NCBI GenBank assembly: GCA_023439835.1
Contig: JAEXUW010000012.1
Location: forward strand, 78,120-142,119
Length of the DNA stretch: 64,000 nt
Reading direction: 5' to 3'
Source: Bacillota bacterium
GTDB lineage: Bacteria > Bacillota > Clostridia > Oscillospirales > Ruminococcaceae
Shown here: piece after piece, positions 14,913 to 22,846 of the stretch
Layout: each line of letters opens with the position of its first letter
How positions within the stretch are numbered: the stretch's first letter is position 1
Made by a program: the position numbers and the translations under genes
The notes under the pieces: model-generated
The model's input: only the letters and a program-made list of their open reading frames with translations
What the model was told of the DNA's origin: nothing
The model's database searches: none

Positions 14913-16601
14913 ATGTCAAATCTAATAAAATCAGCCGAAGGTGAAGTGCGTGAGCTAATCATGAAAGCTCTCGGCGAACTAGTGGGAGAAGGCGCAATCG
15001 AGGCTATGCCGCTTCCTGCTTTTAATGTTGAAGTCCCCGCTGAAAAGTCGCATGGTGATTTTTCGGCGAATGTTGCTATGGTGTGCGCTAAGGCGTTTAA
15101 AATGCCGCCGCGTAAAATTGCTGAGCTTATTAATTCAAAGCTTGATACCGTGGGGAGCTTCTTTGACAAAACCGAAGTTGCCGGCCCCGGATTTTTAAAT
15201 TTTTATTTAGGGCAGAGATGGTTTTCACAGGCTGTTTTCACTGTTTTAGAGGAAAAGGAGCATTTCGGTGAAACTGACCTCGGAAAAGGCAGAAAGCTGA
15301 TGGTTGAGTTTGTTTCTGCAAACCCGACAGGCCCTATGCATATCGGCAACGCTAGAGGAGGCGCAATCGGCGATTGTTTAGCGGCTGTGCTTGAAAAGGC
15401 GGGGTATGATGTCACACGAGAATTTTATGTCAACGATGCGGGAAATCAGATAGAAAAGTTTGCGCTGTCGCTCGATATGCGCTATCTTCAGCTTTATAAA
15501 GAGGGCATTGAAATGCCGGAGGATTCGTATCACGGCGAGGATATAAGCGAGCACGCTAGGGCTTTCGCCGAAATTCACAGTGACAGCTTTGTTGATGTTT
15601 CTGAAAGAGAAAGGCGTGACGCATTGGTTGCGTTTGCCCTCCCCCAAAACTTAAAAAAGCTTGAGGACGACCTTTTGAAATATCGCATTAAATATGATGT
15701 GTGGTTTTTGGAAAGTCTGCTCCACAACGAAAATAAGGTTATGGCGGTTGTTGAGCTTTTGAAAAGCAAGGGGCTGACCTATGAAAAAGAGGGTGCCGTC
15801 TGGTATAAGGCGACTGAGTTCGGGGCAGAAAAAGATGACGTTCTTGTTCGTGCAAACGGAATACCGACTTATTTCACCGCTGATATTGCATATCACTATA
15901 ATAAATTTGTCGAGCGTGGCTTTGACAAGGTGATAAACGTTTGGGGTGCTGACCATCATGGACATGTCGCAAGATTAAAGGGCGCAATGCAGGCAGTCGG
16001 TGTTGACCCGTCAAAGCTTGACGTTGTTTTAATGCAGATGGTGCGTCTAGTCAAGGACGGCGAGGTTATCAAGGCTTCAAAACGTTCCGGAAAGGCAATA
16101 ACCCTTGTCACCTTGCTTGAGGAGGTTCCGATTGATGCGGCACGCTTCTTCTTTAACCTAAGGGAATCAAATTCGCATTTTGACTTTGATCTTGGGCTTG
16201 CTATTGAACAGTCGGCACAGAACCCTGTATATTATGTTCAGTATGCCCATGCTCGAATCTGCTCAATTCTTAGAACGCTTTCGGCTGAGGGAATACAGGC
16301 AAAGGAGCTTTCATTTTCAGGCTTTGATGTTCTGTCAGAGCCGGAGGAGAAGGACCTTATAAAGCACATGGCAACTCTTCCAGACGTAATCAATGACGCC
16401 GCTGTGAGCTATGACCCGGCGAAGATGACACGCTTTGCTATTGACACCGCAACACTCTTTCACAAGTTTTATTCACAGTGTCGTGTCAAGGGTGAGGAGG
16501 AGTGTATTCTTCAAGCAAGGCTCAATCTTTGCATCGCTGTGAAAACTGTTATAAAGAATATTCTTGAGATGCTCAAAATCGACTGTCCCGAGAGTATGTA
16601 G
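14913..16601 (+). CDS. argS: Arginyl-tRNA synthetase
   Basis: 562 aa, typical length. Class I synthetase that charges tRNA-Arg. The N-terminal additional domain (residues 1-110) includes GDFSANVAM; the HIGH motif is HIGN at 143-146 within ANPTGPMHIGNARGG; the second class I motif appears as KASKRSGK; the C-terminal DALR anticodon-binding domain ends near residue 562. GGGAGG lies ahead of the ATG. It sits behind DUF1934 as in Bacillus. A tRNA-Arg(CCG) is present at 63.1 kb of the same window. Confidence 0.97.
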   Translation: MSNLIKSAEGEVRELIMKALGELVGEGAIEAMPLPAFNVEVPAEKSHGDFSANVAMVCAKAFKMPPRKIAELINSKLDTVGSFFDKTEVAGPGFLNFYLGQRWFSQAVFTVLEEKEHFGETDLGKGRKLMVEFVSANPTGPMHIGNARGGAIGDCLAAVLEKAGYDVTREFYVNDAGNQIEKFALSLDMRYLQLYKEGIEMPEDSYHGEDISEHARAFAEIHSDSFVDVSERERRDALVAFALPQNLKKLEDDLLKYRIKYDVWFLESLLHNENKVMAVVELLKSKGLTYEKEGAVWYKATEFGAEKDDVLVRANGIPTYFTADIAYHYNKFVERGFDKVINVWGADHHGHVARLKGAMQAVGVDPSKLDVVLMQMVRLVKDGEVIKASKRSGKAITLVTLLEEVPIDAARFFFNLRESNSHFDFDLGLAIEQSAQNPVYYVQYAHARICSILRTLSAEGIQAKELSFSGFDVLSEPEEKDLIKHMATLPDVINDAAVSYDPAKMTRFAIDTATLFHKFYSQCRVKGEEECILQARLNLCIAVKTVIKNILEMLKIDCPESM

Positions 16602-16612
16602 CAGGTGATAAT

Positions 16613-16882
16613 GTGGAGATTATAGGAGAGATAATCGCTGAAGTAATCGGCGCTGTCTTTGAGGCGGTATGTGATTTTCTTTTTGGCGGAAAAAAGCGCA
16701 AGCCCCTTAGACTTATTTTAACAGCATTTATTTATTCCGCGCTGATGATTTGCGTTATACTAACCGGCATATATTTTTTGAAAACAGGCAAAACTGTTGC
16801 TGGAGTAATTTTTCTGACGCTTTCGGGCGGATTTGCCGCTCTGCTTGCTTTTTTGATTGTTAAAGGTTTTAAAGACAGATAA
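16613..16882 (+). CDS. Small two-span membrane protein of unknown function
   Basis: 89 aa with a GTG start 11 bases after the argS stop and a CAGGTG site. A short amphipathic N-terminus (residues 1-22) and a basic GGKKRK turn precede two hydrophobic helices (about 33-52 and 60-82). No family recognised. It is likely the last gene of the ddl-argS transcript. The convergent terminator of the next gene follows. Confidence 0.65.
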   Translation: MEIIGEIIAEVIGAVFEAVCDFLFGGKKRKPLRLILTAFIYSALMICVILTGIYFLKTGKTVAGVIFLTLSGGFAALLAFLIVKGFKDR

Positions 16883-16900
16883 ACTATTATTATATAACAA

Positions 16901-16928
16901 AACCGCCCCCGAAAGCTCGGAGGCGGTT
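16901..16928 (-). terminator. Terminator of the pyruvate:ferredoxin oxidoreductase gene
   Basis: Arms AACCGCC/GGCGGTT plus an inner CCGA/TCGG around an AAGC loop. On the minus strand TTTTGTTATAT follows. It may also act weakly on the plus strand. Confidence 0.75.
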
Positions 16929-16940
16929 AATTTATTGCTA

Positions 16941-19900
16941 TTATTCAGCAGAGCCGTAGATCTTTGTGAGATTTACAAGATGGTCATACTTCTTAGCGGC
17001 TGAAGCAGCGGCACTGTTAAAGAGCTCTTCTGCTCTTTCAGGATTTGAACGTGCAAGCGAGCTGTAACGAACTTCGCTCATGATGAAGTCCTTATAGCTG
17101 CCTGTCGGAGCCTTGCTGTCGAGCTGGAAGGGGTTCTTTCCTTCAAGAGCAAGTCTGGGGTCAAATCTGAACATATGCCAGTAGCCTGTTTCAACTGCTT
17201 TCTTCTCTTCGCTCTGAGCCTGGCTCATACCACCCTTGATTCCGTGGTTGATACAAGGAGCGTAAGCGATGATAAGTGAAGGTCCGTTATAGCTTTCAGC
17301 CTCGGAAATTGCCTTGATACACTGATTGTAGTCAGCGCCCTGAGCAATCTGAGCAACATATACATAGCCATAGCTCATTGCAATTGCGGCAAGGTCTTTT
17401 TTCTTGACTTCCTTACCAGCTGCAGCAAACTGAGCGATTGCACCTGTTGGTGTTGCCTTTGAGGACTGTCCGCCTGTATTTGAATAAACCTCTGTATCGA
17501 ATACGAAGATGTTTACATCCTCGCCTGAAGCGATAACGTGGTCAAGTCCGCCGAAGCCGATGTCATATGCCCAGCCGTCTCCGCCGAATACCCACATTGA
17601 CTTTTTGCTGAGGTAATCCTTATTCTTGAGAATGTCCTTGCCTGCTTCACAGCCGCAAGCCTCGAGTGCTGAAACAAGAGCAGTTGTTGCAATGCCATTT
17701 TCTTTTCCGCTTGTAACGGTTGAAAGATATGCTTCACAAGCCGCCTTTGTAGCGTCGTTTGAGGTTGTTTTTGAAAGCTCAAGAACCTTTCCGATTAATC
17801 TCTGTCTGATTGTTGACTGAGCCAGGAACATTCCATAGCCGTACTCTGCATTATCCTCAAACAGTGAGTTAGCCCAAGCCGGACCCTTGCCTTCCTTATT
17901 AGTGGTGTAAGGAGTTGAAGGAGCCGAGCCGCCCCAGATTGATGAACAGCCTGTTGCGTTGGCGATATACATTCTGTCGCCGAAAAGCTGTGTTATAAGC
18001 TTTGCATAAGGTGTTTCGCCACAGCCTGCACATGCGCCCGAGAACTCGAGAAGAGGCTGTTTGAACTGTGAGCCCTTAACTGTGGTTTCTTTGAACTTTT
18101 CAAAAACCTCAGGCTTGACGGGAAGTGACTGACCGTAATGGAAAACTTCCTGCTCAGCGAGCTGTGTTTCAAGAGGCTGGAATGCAAGAGCCTTGTTACC
18201 CTTCTTTCCAGGGCAAACGTTGATGCAAGAGCCGCAACCAGTACAGTCAAGCGCTGAAACAGTCATAACAAAGTTATATCCGGGCATTCCTGTGCAAGGA
18301 ACAGCCTTTGATTTTGCAAGCTCAGGTGCTGCTGCAAGCTCAGCGTCTGTCATTACAACAGGACGGATAACAGCGTGAGGGCAGACATATGAGCAGAAGT
18401 TACACTGAATACAGTTTTCAGAAACCCAGAAAGGAACGTCAACAGCGATTCCACGCTTTTCGAAAGCGGCTGAGCCCTGTGGGAAAGTACCGTCAGCCAT
18501 TCCGACAAAGGTCGAAACGGGAAGCTTGTCACCCTGCTGAGCGTTGCAAGGCATCTGAATGTTGTTGACAAAATCAACGAGAGCCTTGTTAGCGCCTGAA
18601 GCAGCATCCATACCCATCTTTGTTTCAGCGGCATTAGCCCACTCAGCTGGAACCTTAACCTCAACAAGTCCGTCACATCCAGCGTCGATAGCGTCGTGGT
18701 TCATCTTAACGATAGCGTCACCCTTCTTAGAATAAGAAGCGGTAGCGGCATCCTTCATATACTTAATGGCATCCTCAATCGGAATGATGTTAGCGAGCTT
18801 GAAGAAGGCGGACTGTAAAACAGTGTTGATTCTGTTTCCGAGGCCGATTTTTCTTCCGATATCAACACCGTCGATTGTGTAGAACTTGATGTTGTTCTTA
18901 GCGATATAGCTCTTAACCTGTCCGGGAAGGTGCTTTTCAAGGCCTTCCATATCCCACTGGCAGTTTAAGAGGAATGTTCCGCCCGGCTTGATGTCAGAAA
19001 CCATATCGTATTTGTCGATATAGGACTGATTGTGGCAAGCGACGAAGTCAGCCATGTTGACTAGATAGGTTGACTTGATAGGTGACTTTCCGAATCTTAA
19101 GTGTGATACGGTTACGCCACCTGATTTTTTAGAGTCATATGAGAAGTATGCCTGTGCATACATGTCTGTGTGGTCGCCAATAATCTTGATGGAGTTCTTA
19201 TTAGCTCCGACAGTTCCGTCAGCGCCGAGTCCCCAGAACTTACACGCTGTTGTTCCAGCGGGTGCTGTTGCGGGATTGCCCTTGACCTCAAGAGAAAGGT
19301 GTGTAACGTCATCGACGATACCGATTGTGAACTTGCTCTTTGAAGTGTTTTCATATACAGCAACAATCTGAGCAGGTGTTGTATCCTTTGAGCCGAGTCC
19401 GTATCTTCCGCTGAAAATAGGAGTAGCGTCAAACTTGCTTCCCTTAAGTGAAGCGACAACGTCAAGATATAACGGCTCGCCGAGTGCGCCCGGCTCTTTT
19501 GTTCTGTCAAGAACTGTGATGATCTTGGCTGTGTCAGGAATAGCCGAGATAAGCTTGTCAGCGCAGAAAGGTCTGTAAAGTCTAACCTTTACAAGTCCGT
19601 ATTTTCCGCCGTTAGCATTTAAATAGTCGATTGTTTCTTCAATAGTGTCGTTAACTGAACCCATAGCGATAATGATATGCTCAGCATCAGGGGCACCGTA
19701 GTAGTTGAAGAGCTTGTAATCTGTACCGATTACGCTGTTAACCTTATCCATATACTCTTCGACAACAGCGGGGAGCTTGTCATAGTATTCATTACAAGCT
19801 TCTCTTGCCTGGAAGAATATATCAGGGTTCTGTGCTGTTCCGCGAAGAACAGGGTGCTCAGGGTTGATTGCTCTTGCTCTGAAAGCTTCAATAGCATCCA

Positions 19901-20489
19901 TATCAACGAGTGAAGCAACCGTATCCTTGTCCCAAGCCTCGATTTTCTGAATCTCATGTGAGGTTCTAAAACCGTCAAAGAAATGCAAAAACGGAACTCT
20001 TCCCTTGATTGTTGCAAGGTGAGAAACCGTTCCTAAATCCATAACTTCCTGAGGATTTGATGAACAGAGCATAGCAAAACCAGTCTGACGGCATGCATAT
20101 ACGTCTGAGTGGTCACCAAAAATGCTCAGTGCGTGTGAAGCCAAAGCTCTTGCTGATACATGAATAACGCAGGGGAGAAGCTCACCAGCGATTTTATACA
20201 TGTTAGGGATCATAAGAAGAAGTCCCTGTGAAGCTGTATATGTTGTTGTAAGTGCACCTGCTGCAAGTGAACCGTGAACAGTTCCTGCCGCACCAGCCTC
20301 TGACTGCATTTCAGCAACCTTAACCTGCTGACCGAATATGTTTGTCTGTCCCTTAGCTGACCACTGGTCAGTTACCTCAGCCATGACTGAAGACGGAGTG
20401 ATAGGATAAATTGCGGCAACTTCCGTAAACGGATAGGACGCCCATGCGGCGGCATTGTTACCATCCATGGTTTTCATTTTTCTTGCCAT
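16941..20489 (-). CDS. nifJ: Pyruvate:ferredoxin (flavodoxin) oxidoreductase
   Basis: 1182 aa single-chain enzyme, usual length. It oxidises pyruvate to acetyl-CoA and CO2 with ferredoxin as acceptor, the central step of clostridial fermentation. The N-terminal pyrimidine domain starts MDGNNAAAWASYPFTEVAAI. Two ferredoxin-type 4Fe-4S motifs lie at Cys693-703 (CIQCNFCSYVCP) and Cys749-759 (CTGCGSCINVCP). The proximal cluster motif CAGCGETPY is at 820-828, and the thiamine diphosphate site is GGDGWAYDIGFGG near residue 970. An AAGGAGG site precedes the ATG. The gene is monocistronic with its own promoter and terminator. It is oxygen-sensitive in most species, consistent with an anaerobe. Confidence 0.98.
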   Translation of the reverse strand: MARKMKTMDGNNAAAWASYPFTEVAAIYPITPSSVMAEVTDQWSAKGQTNIFGQQVKVAEMQSEAGAAGTVHGSLAAGALTTTYTASQGLLLMIPNMYKIAGELLPCVIHVSARALASHALSIFGDHSDVYACRQTGFAMLCSSNPQEVMDLGTVSHLATIKGRVPFLHFFDGFRTSHEIQKIEAWDKDTVASLVDMDAIEAFRARAINPEHPVLRGTAQNPDIFFQAREACNEYYDKLPAVVEEYMDKVNSVIGTDYKLFNYYGAPDAEHIIIAMGSVNDTIEETIDYLNANGGKYGLVKVRLYRPFCADKLISAIPDTAKIITVLDRTKEPGALGEPLYLDVVASLKGSKFDATPIFSGRYGLGSKDTTPAQIVAVYENTSKSKFTIGIVDDVTHLSLEVKGNPATAPAGTTACKFWGLGADGTVGANKNSIKIIGDHTDMYAQAYFSYDSKKSGGVTVSHLRFGKSPIKSTYLVNMADFVACHNQSYIDKYDMVSDIKPGGTFLLNCQWDMEGLEKHLPGQVKSYIAKNNIKFYTIDGVDIGRKIGLGNRINTVLQSAFFKLANIIPIEDAIKYMKDAATASYSKKGDAIVKMNHDAIDAGCDGLVEVKVPAEWANAAETKMGMDAASGANKALVDFVNNIQMPCNAQQGDKLPVSTFVGMADGTFPQGSAAFEKRGIAVDVPFWVSENCIQCNFCSYVCPHAVIRPVVMTDAELAAAPELAKSKAVPCTGMPGYNFVMTVSALDCTGCGSCINVCPGKKGNKALAFQPLETQLAEQEVFHYGQSLPVKPEVFEKFKETTVKGSQFKQPLLEFSGACAGCGETPYAKLITQLFGDRMYIANATGCSSIWGGSAPSTPYTTNKEGKGPAWANSLFEDNAEYGYGMFLAQSTIRQRLIGKVLELSKTTSNDATKAACEAYLSTVTSGKENGIATTALVSALEACGCEAGKDILKNKDYLSKKSMWVFGGDGWAYDIGFGGLDHVIASGEDVNIFVFDTEVYSNTGGQSSKATPTGAIAQFAAAGKEVKKKDLAAIAMSYGYVYVAQIAQGADYNQCIKAISEAESYNGPSLIIAYAPCINHGIKGGMSQAQSEEKKAVETGYWHMFRFDPRLALEGKNPFQLDSKAPTGSYKDFIMSEVRYSSLARSNPERAEELFNSAAASAAKKYDHLVNLTKIYGSAE

Positions 20490-20546
20490 TTATAGTCCTC
20501 CTTAAGAAAATAGAATGATATGGTTTTCCCACTATCTCAAATATAT

Positions 20547-20575
20547 ATTTTATCACAACCCTTTACTAAAGTAAA
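20547..20575 (-). promoter_or_regulatory. Promoter of the pyruvate:ferredoxin oxidoreductase gene
   Basis: Minus strand: TTTACT (20570-20575), 17-base spacer, TAAAAT (20547-20552), about 55 bases ahead of the ATG. Confidence 0.65.
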
Positions 20576-20639
20576 TAGACTAATGTGAAAATTCCTGCTA
20601 ACGCAAAAGTTTACAAATTGTTAAAAACGGCGGAAATTC

Positions 20640-20666
20640 ACTGTGCTTTAATGAATACAGCACAGT
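20640..20666. promoter_or_regulatory. Inverted repeat ahead of the alkyltransferase gene
   Basis: Perfect 8-bp arms ACTGTGCT and AGCACAGT separated by 11 bases, 31 bases before the ATG at 20698. Possible operator or 5' UTR hairpin. Confidence 0.4.
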
Positions 20667-20697
20667 TTGATGTTATATTTTATGAAAGAGGCTTTGA

Positions 20698-21003
20698 ATG
20701 GAAAATAATTCATACAGAAAAATTTATGAGGTTGTTAGGCAAATCCTGGCGGGAAGAGTGGCGACTTATGGTCATATTGCTGTTCTAGCTGGAAATTCAA
20801 GATGGGCGAGAGTTGTGGGATATGCACTTCATGTCAATCCTGAACCGGGGGTGATACCCTGTCACAGGGTTGTCAATCGTTTTGGTCAAACGTCAAAGGC
20901 ATTCGCATTCGGTGGTGAAGATGTTCAAAGAAAGCTTCTTGAGGCTGAAGGGGTGGAGTTTCTTCCCGACGGACGAGTGGATTTGAAAAAGTTTCATATT
21001 TAA
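20698..21003 (+). CDS. Single-domain MGMT/alkyltransferase-like DNA-binding protein
   Basis: 101 aa. It matches only the C-terminal DNA-binding and catalytic domain of O6-alkylguanine-DNA alkyltransferases: the helix-turn-helix part VATYGHIAVLAG, the RVVGYALHVNP region and the active-site motif IPCHRVV with Cys55. Alkyltransferase-like ATL proteins of this size usually replace the cysteine with tryptophan or alanine; here it is kept, so the protein could be a minimal repair enzyme that accepts the alkyl group. An AGAGG site precedes the ATG. A longer overlapping frame at 20585 is in another phase and is not this gene. Confidence 0.88.
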   Translation: MENNSYRKIYEVVRQILAGRVATYGHIAVLAGNSRWARVVGYALHVNPEPGVIPCHRVVNRFGQTSKAFAFGGEDVQRKLLEAEGVEFLPDGRVDLKKFHI

Positions 21004-21164
21004 AAAGCTAGCCTGATTGTTTAATATTGTGCAGAATATTATTATATCAGCTTTTAATTAAATTAATCACGCTTTTGGTTAACCGACAGGTGAAAAACTG
21101 GGCGATTTAAAAAGCATGATGATACATTTATGTTATCAAAATTCTATAAAAAAGTAAAATTTTC

Positions 21165-21195
21165 AAGCCGAATGAGAAATTCTTTCGGCTTTTTA
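21165..21195 (+). terminator. Terminator downstream of the alkyltransferase gene
   Basis: Eight-base arms AAGCCGAA / TTCGGCTT, an 11-base loop and TTTTTATATTTCTTTT. It insulates the flagellar island from upstream transcription. Confidence 0.75.
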
Positions 21196-21411
21196 TATTT
21201 CTTTTAGTAGAAATGTGCATAACAGTTCACGCTTTGCTTTCAGATTTTGGCGTGATAGGAATCACAAGGTATACAAAACAAGTAATTTCAGTTTGAAGAT
21301 GTACTTTTTTGTATTTTCTCCAATACTTTAATTTGATTTGTTATAAATTTGTAAATCAAAATTGGCGTTGTTAAAATAATGTATATATTCTGGCGGTTTT
21401 CTGTTCGAGAA

Positions 21412-21441
21412 TTAACACAATGATTGTAATTTGTTTATAAT
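21412..21441 (+). promoter_or_regulatory. Distal candidate promoter of the fla operon
   Basis: TTAACA (21412-21417), 18-base spacer, TATAAT (21436-21441). It would give a leader of over 200 bases. Confidence 0.55.
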
Positions 21442-21550
21442 CACGTTATATTTTTATAGAAAATTTACAGTAACAGCGGTTTTTTTATTACATTATGACT
21501 AAAACGCCGAATGTGAATTATGTGAAATTCAGCATTATTCTTAAAACCTC

Positions 21551-21579
21551 TTGAAATTGATAATAAAATACTATATAAT
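21551..21579 (+). promoter_or_regulatory. Proximal sigma-A-type promoter of the fla operon
   Basis: TTGAAA (21551-21556), 17-base spacer, TATAAT (21574-21579). The start near 21586 leaves about 77 bases of leader with an AAGGAGGATG site before flgB. Confidence 0.8.
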
Positions 21580-21662
21580 TAAGTATACTGTCACATTCGA
21601 AAGGATTTGCTGTAAAAATATGTAATTTGGCACGGAAGCCGATGTAAGAAGGAGGATGACAG

Positions 21663-22025
21663 ATGGCGCTGTTCAACAACACAAGCTTCAGACTTATGGA
21701 GCAGGGACTTGATGCGGTATGGCTCAAGCAACGGGTTATCAGTCAAAATATTGCTAATAACGACACACCTGATTATAAGGCGAGAACTGTTCATTTCAAA
21801 GCCGTGCTCAAGGATAAAATCTCAGGTGGCTCTATTAAAGGTAAGGAGCTTAACCTGGAAACGGAGATTTCAGTTGAAACCGGCACTAATCAGATTTTCG
21901 ACGGGAATAACGTGGATATGGAGAAGGAGCAGATTTCTCTTGCTGACGCACAGATTCAATATGACACTCTCTCCACAAAGATGATAAACGAATTCAATAT
22001 GATAAAAACCGCTATCGCACGATAG
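21663..22025 (+). CDS. flgB: Flagellar basal-body proximal rod protein FlgB
   Basis: 120 aa, usual length. FlgB is one of the proximal rod subunits crossing the peptidoglycan. The N-terminal hydrophobic-heptad helix includes the family motif ISQNIANNDTPDYKAR (about residues 27-42), and the C-terminal helix ends in MINEFNMIKTAIAR. AAGGAGGATG lies ahead of the ATG. It is the first gene of the long early operon and is followed 16 bases later by flgC. Confidence 0.95.
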   Translation: MALFNNTSFRLMEQGLDAVWLKQRVISQNIANNDTPDYKARTVHFKAVLKDKISGGSIKGKELNLETEISVETGTNQIFDGNNVDMEKEQISLADAQIQYDTLSTKMINEFNMIKTAIAR

Positions 22026-22041
22026 GTAAAGGAGGGTATGT

Positions 22042-22473
22042 ATGTCTTTTCTGACTTCTCTTGATATCAGTAAAAATGCTTTGTCGGCTCAGCGTCTTAG
22101 AATGGATATTATTGCGCAGAATATCGCAAATGCCGAAACGACAAGAACGACTGACGGAACACCATATAAAAGAAAGCTAGTTGTGTTTGAGGAAAAGCTA
22201 AGCTTTAAAAATATTTTGGGCGAAAAGCAGGGAAGATACCGTTTTGATGGAGTTGCCGTAACAAGTGTTGTTGAGGACCCTTCTCCACTAAAACCGGTAT
22301 ATGACCCATCTCATCCCGATGCTAATGAGGACGGCTATGTAATGATGCCTAACGTTGACAGGGCTGAGGAAACCATTGACCTTATGGCGGCGACACGTTC
22401 ATATGACGCAAACGTCATTGTTCTTAATGCGGTCAAGTCAATGGCGCAGAGTGCGCTTTCAATCGGAAAATAG
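22042..22473 (+). CDS. flgC: Flagellar basal-body rod protein FlgC
   Basis: 143 aa, standard length. Proximal rod protein partnering FlgB and FliE. The N-terminal motif DIIAQNIANAETTRT, the central GVAVTSVVEDPSPLK segment, the family-specific YDPSHPDANEDGYV-MMPNV block and the C-terminal MAATRSYDANVIVLNAVKSM helix are present. AAAGGAGGG precedes the ATG. Gene order flgB-flgC-fliE matches Bacillus. Confidence 0.97.
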   Translation: MSFLTSLDISKNALSAQRLRMDIIAQNIANAETTRTTDGTPYKRKLVVFEEKLSFKNILGEKQGRYRFDGVAVTSVVEDPSPLKPVYDPSHPDANEDGYVMMPNVDRAEETIDLMAATRSYDANVIVLNAVKSMAQSALSIGK

Positions 22474-22506
22474 TAAAGATAACACTATATAAATAAGGAG
22501 AAAATA

Positions 22507-22812
22507 ATGTTTATTATACCAATGAACGGGATAGTGCCGCTGAATACACCGTCACAGCTGCCGGTTGAAAAAGCAGCGGACACAAAGGGCGGCGCATCCT
22601 TCACGGATATTTTTAAGCAGGCTGTCGAGAACGTTGAGGAAACTCAGAAAATCACTGCTCAGGACAGTGTTAGGGTTGCTTTGGGTGAGGTTGACGATCT
22701 GCATACGGTTCAGATTAATATGAAGAAGGCGGCTGCTGCTCTCGAAGTGCTTGTAACAATGAAAAACACAGCTGTTGATGCCTATAATGAAATTATGCGA
22801 ATGGGCATATAA
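22507..22812 (+). CDS. fliE: Flagellar hook-basal body complex protein FliE
   Basis: 101 aa. FliE joins the MS ring to the rod and is among the first exported components. The middle SFTDIFKQAVENVEETQ helix and the C-terminal block VQINMKKAAAALEVLVTMKNTAVDAYNEIMRM are diagnostic; I give the latter at residues 70-100. AAGGAGAAAATA lies ahead of the ATG. Next gene is fliF. Confidence 0.95.
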   Translation: MFIIPMNGIVPLNTPSQLPVEKAADTKGGASFTDIFKQAVENVEETQKITAQDSVRVALGEVDDLHTVQINMKKAAAALEVLVTMKNTAVDAYNEIMRMGI

Positions 22813-22846
22813 TTTATAAGTTGTTGAAGTATCAGGAGGAAAATAG

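Larger units (their letters stand above)
21196..21662 (+). other. AT-rich upstream control region of the flagellar operon
   Basis: About 470 bases without a plausible gene. It holds two good housekeeping-type promoters (21412 and 21551) and a roughly 77-base leader before flgB. I saw no convincing riboswitch or sigma-28 promoter here. Confidence 0.6.

Noticed and set aside
20585..20788. A 67-codon open frame overlapping the start of the alkyltransferase gene.
   Set aside because: It is out of phase with a recognisable protein, has no ribosome site and contains the inverted repeat.
21630..21660. GCCGATGT ahead of flgB as a sigma-28 -10.
   Set aside because: No TAAA lies 15 bases upstream; the nearest is 21 bases away. 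Good sigma-A-type promoters are close by.
21586..21662. Cyclic-di-GMP (GEMM) riboswitch in the flgB leader, suggested by a CATTCGAAAG segment.
   Set aside because: The other conserved GEMM segments are missing and the fold cannot be drawn.
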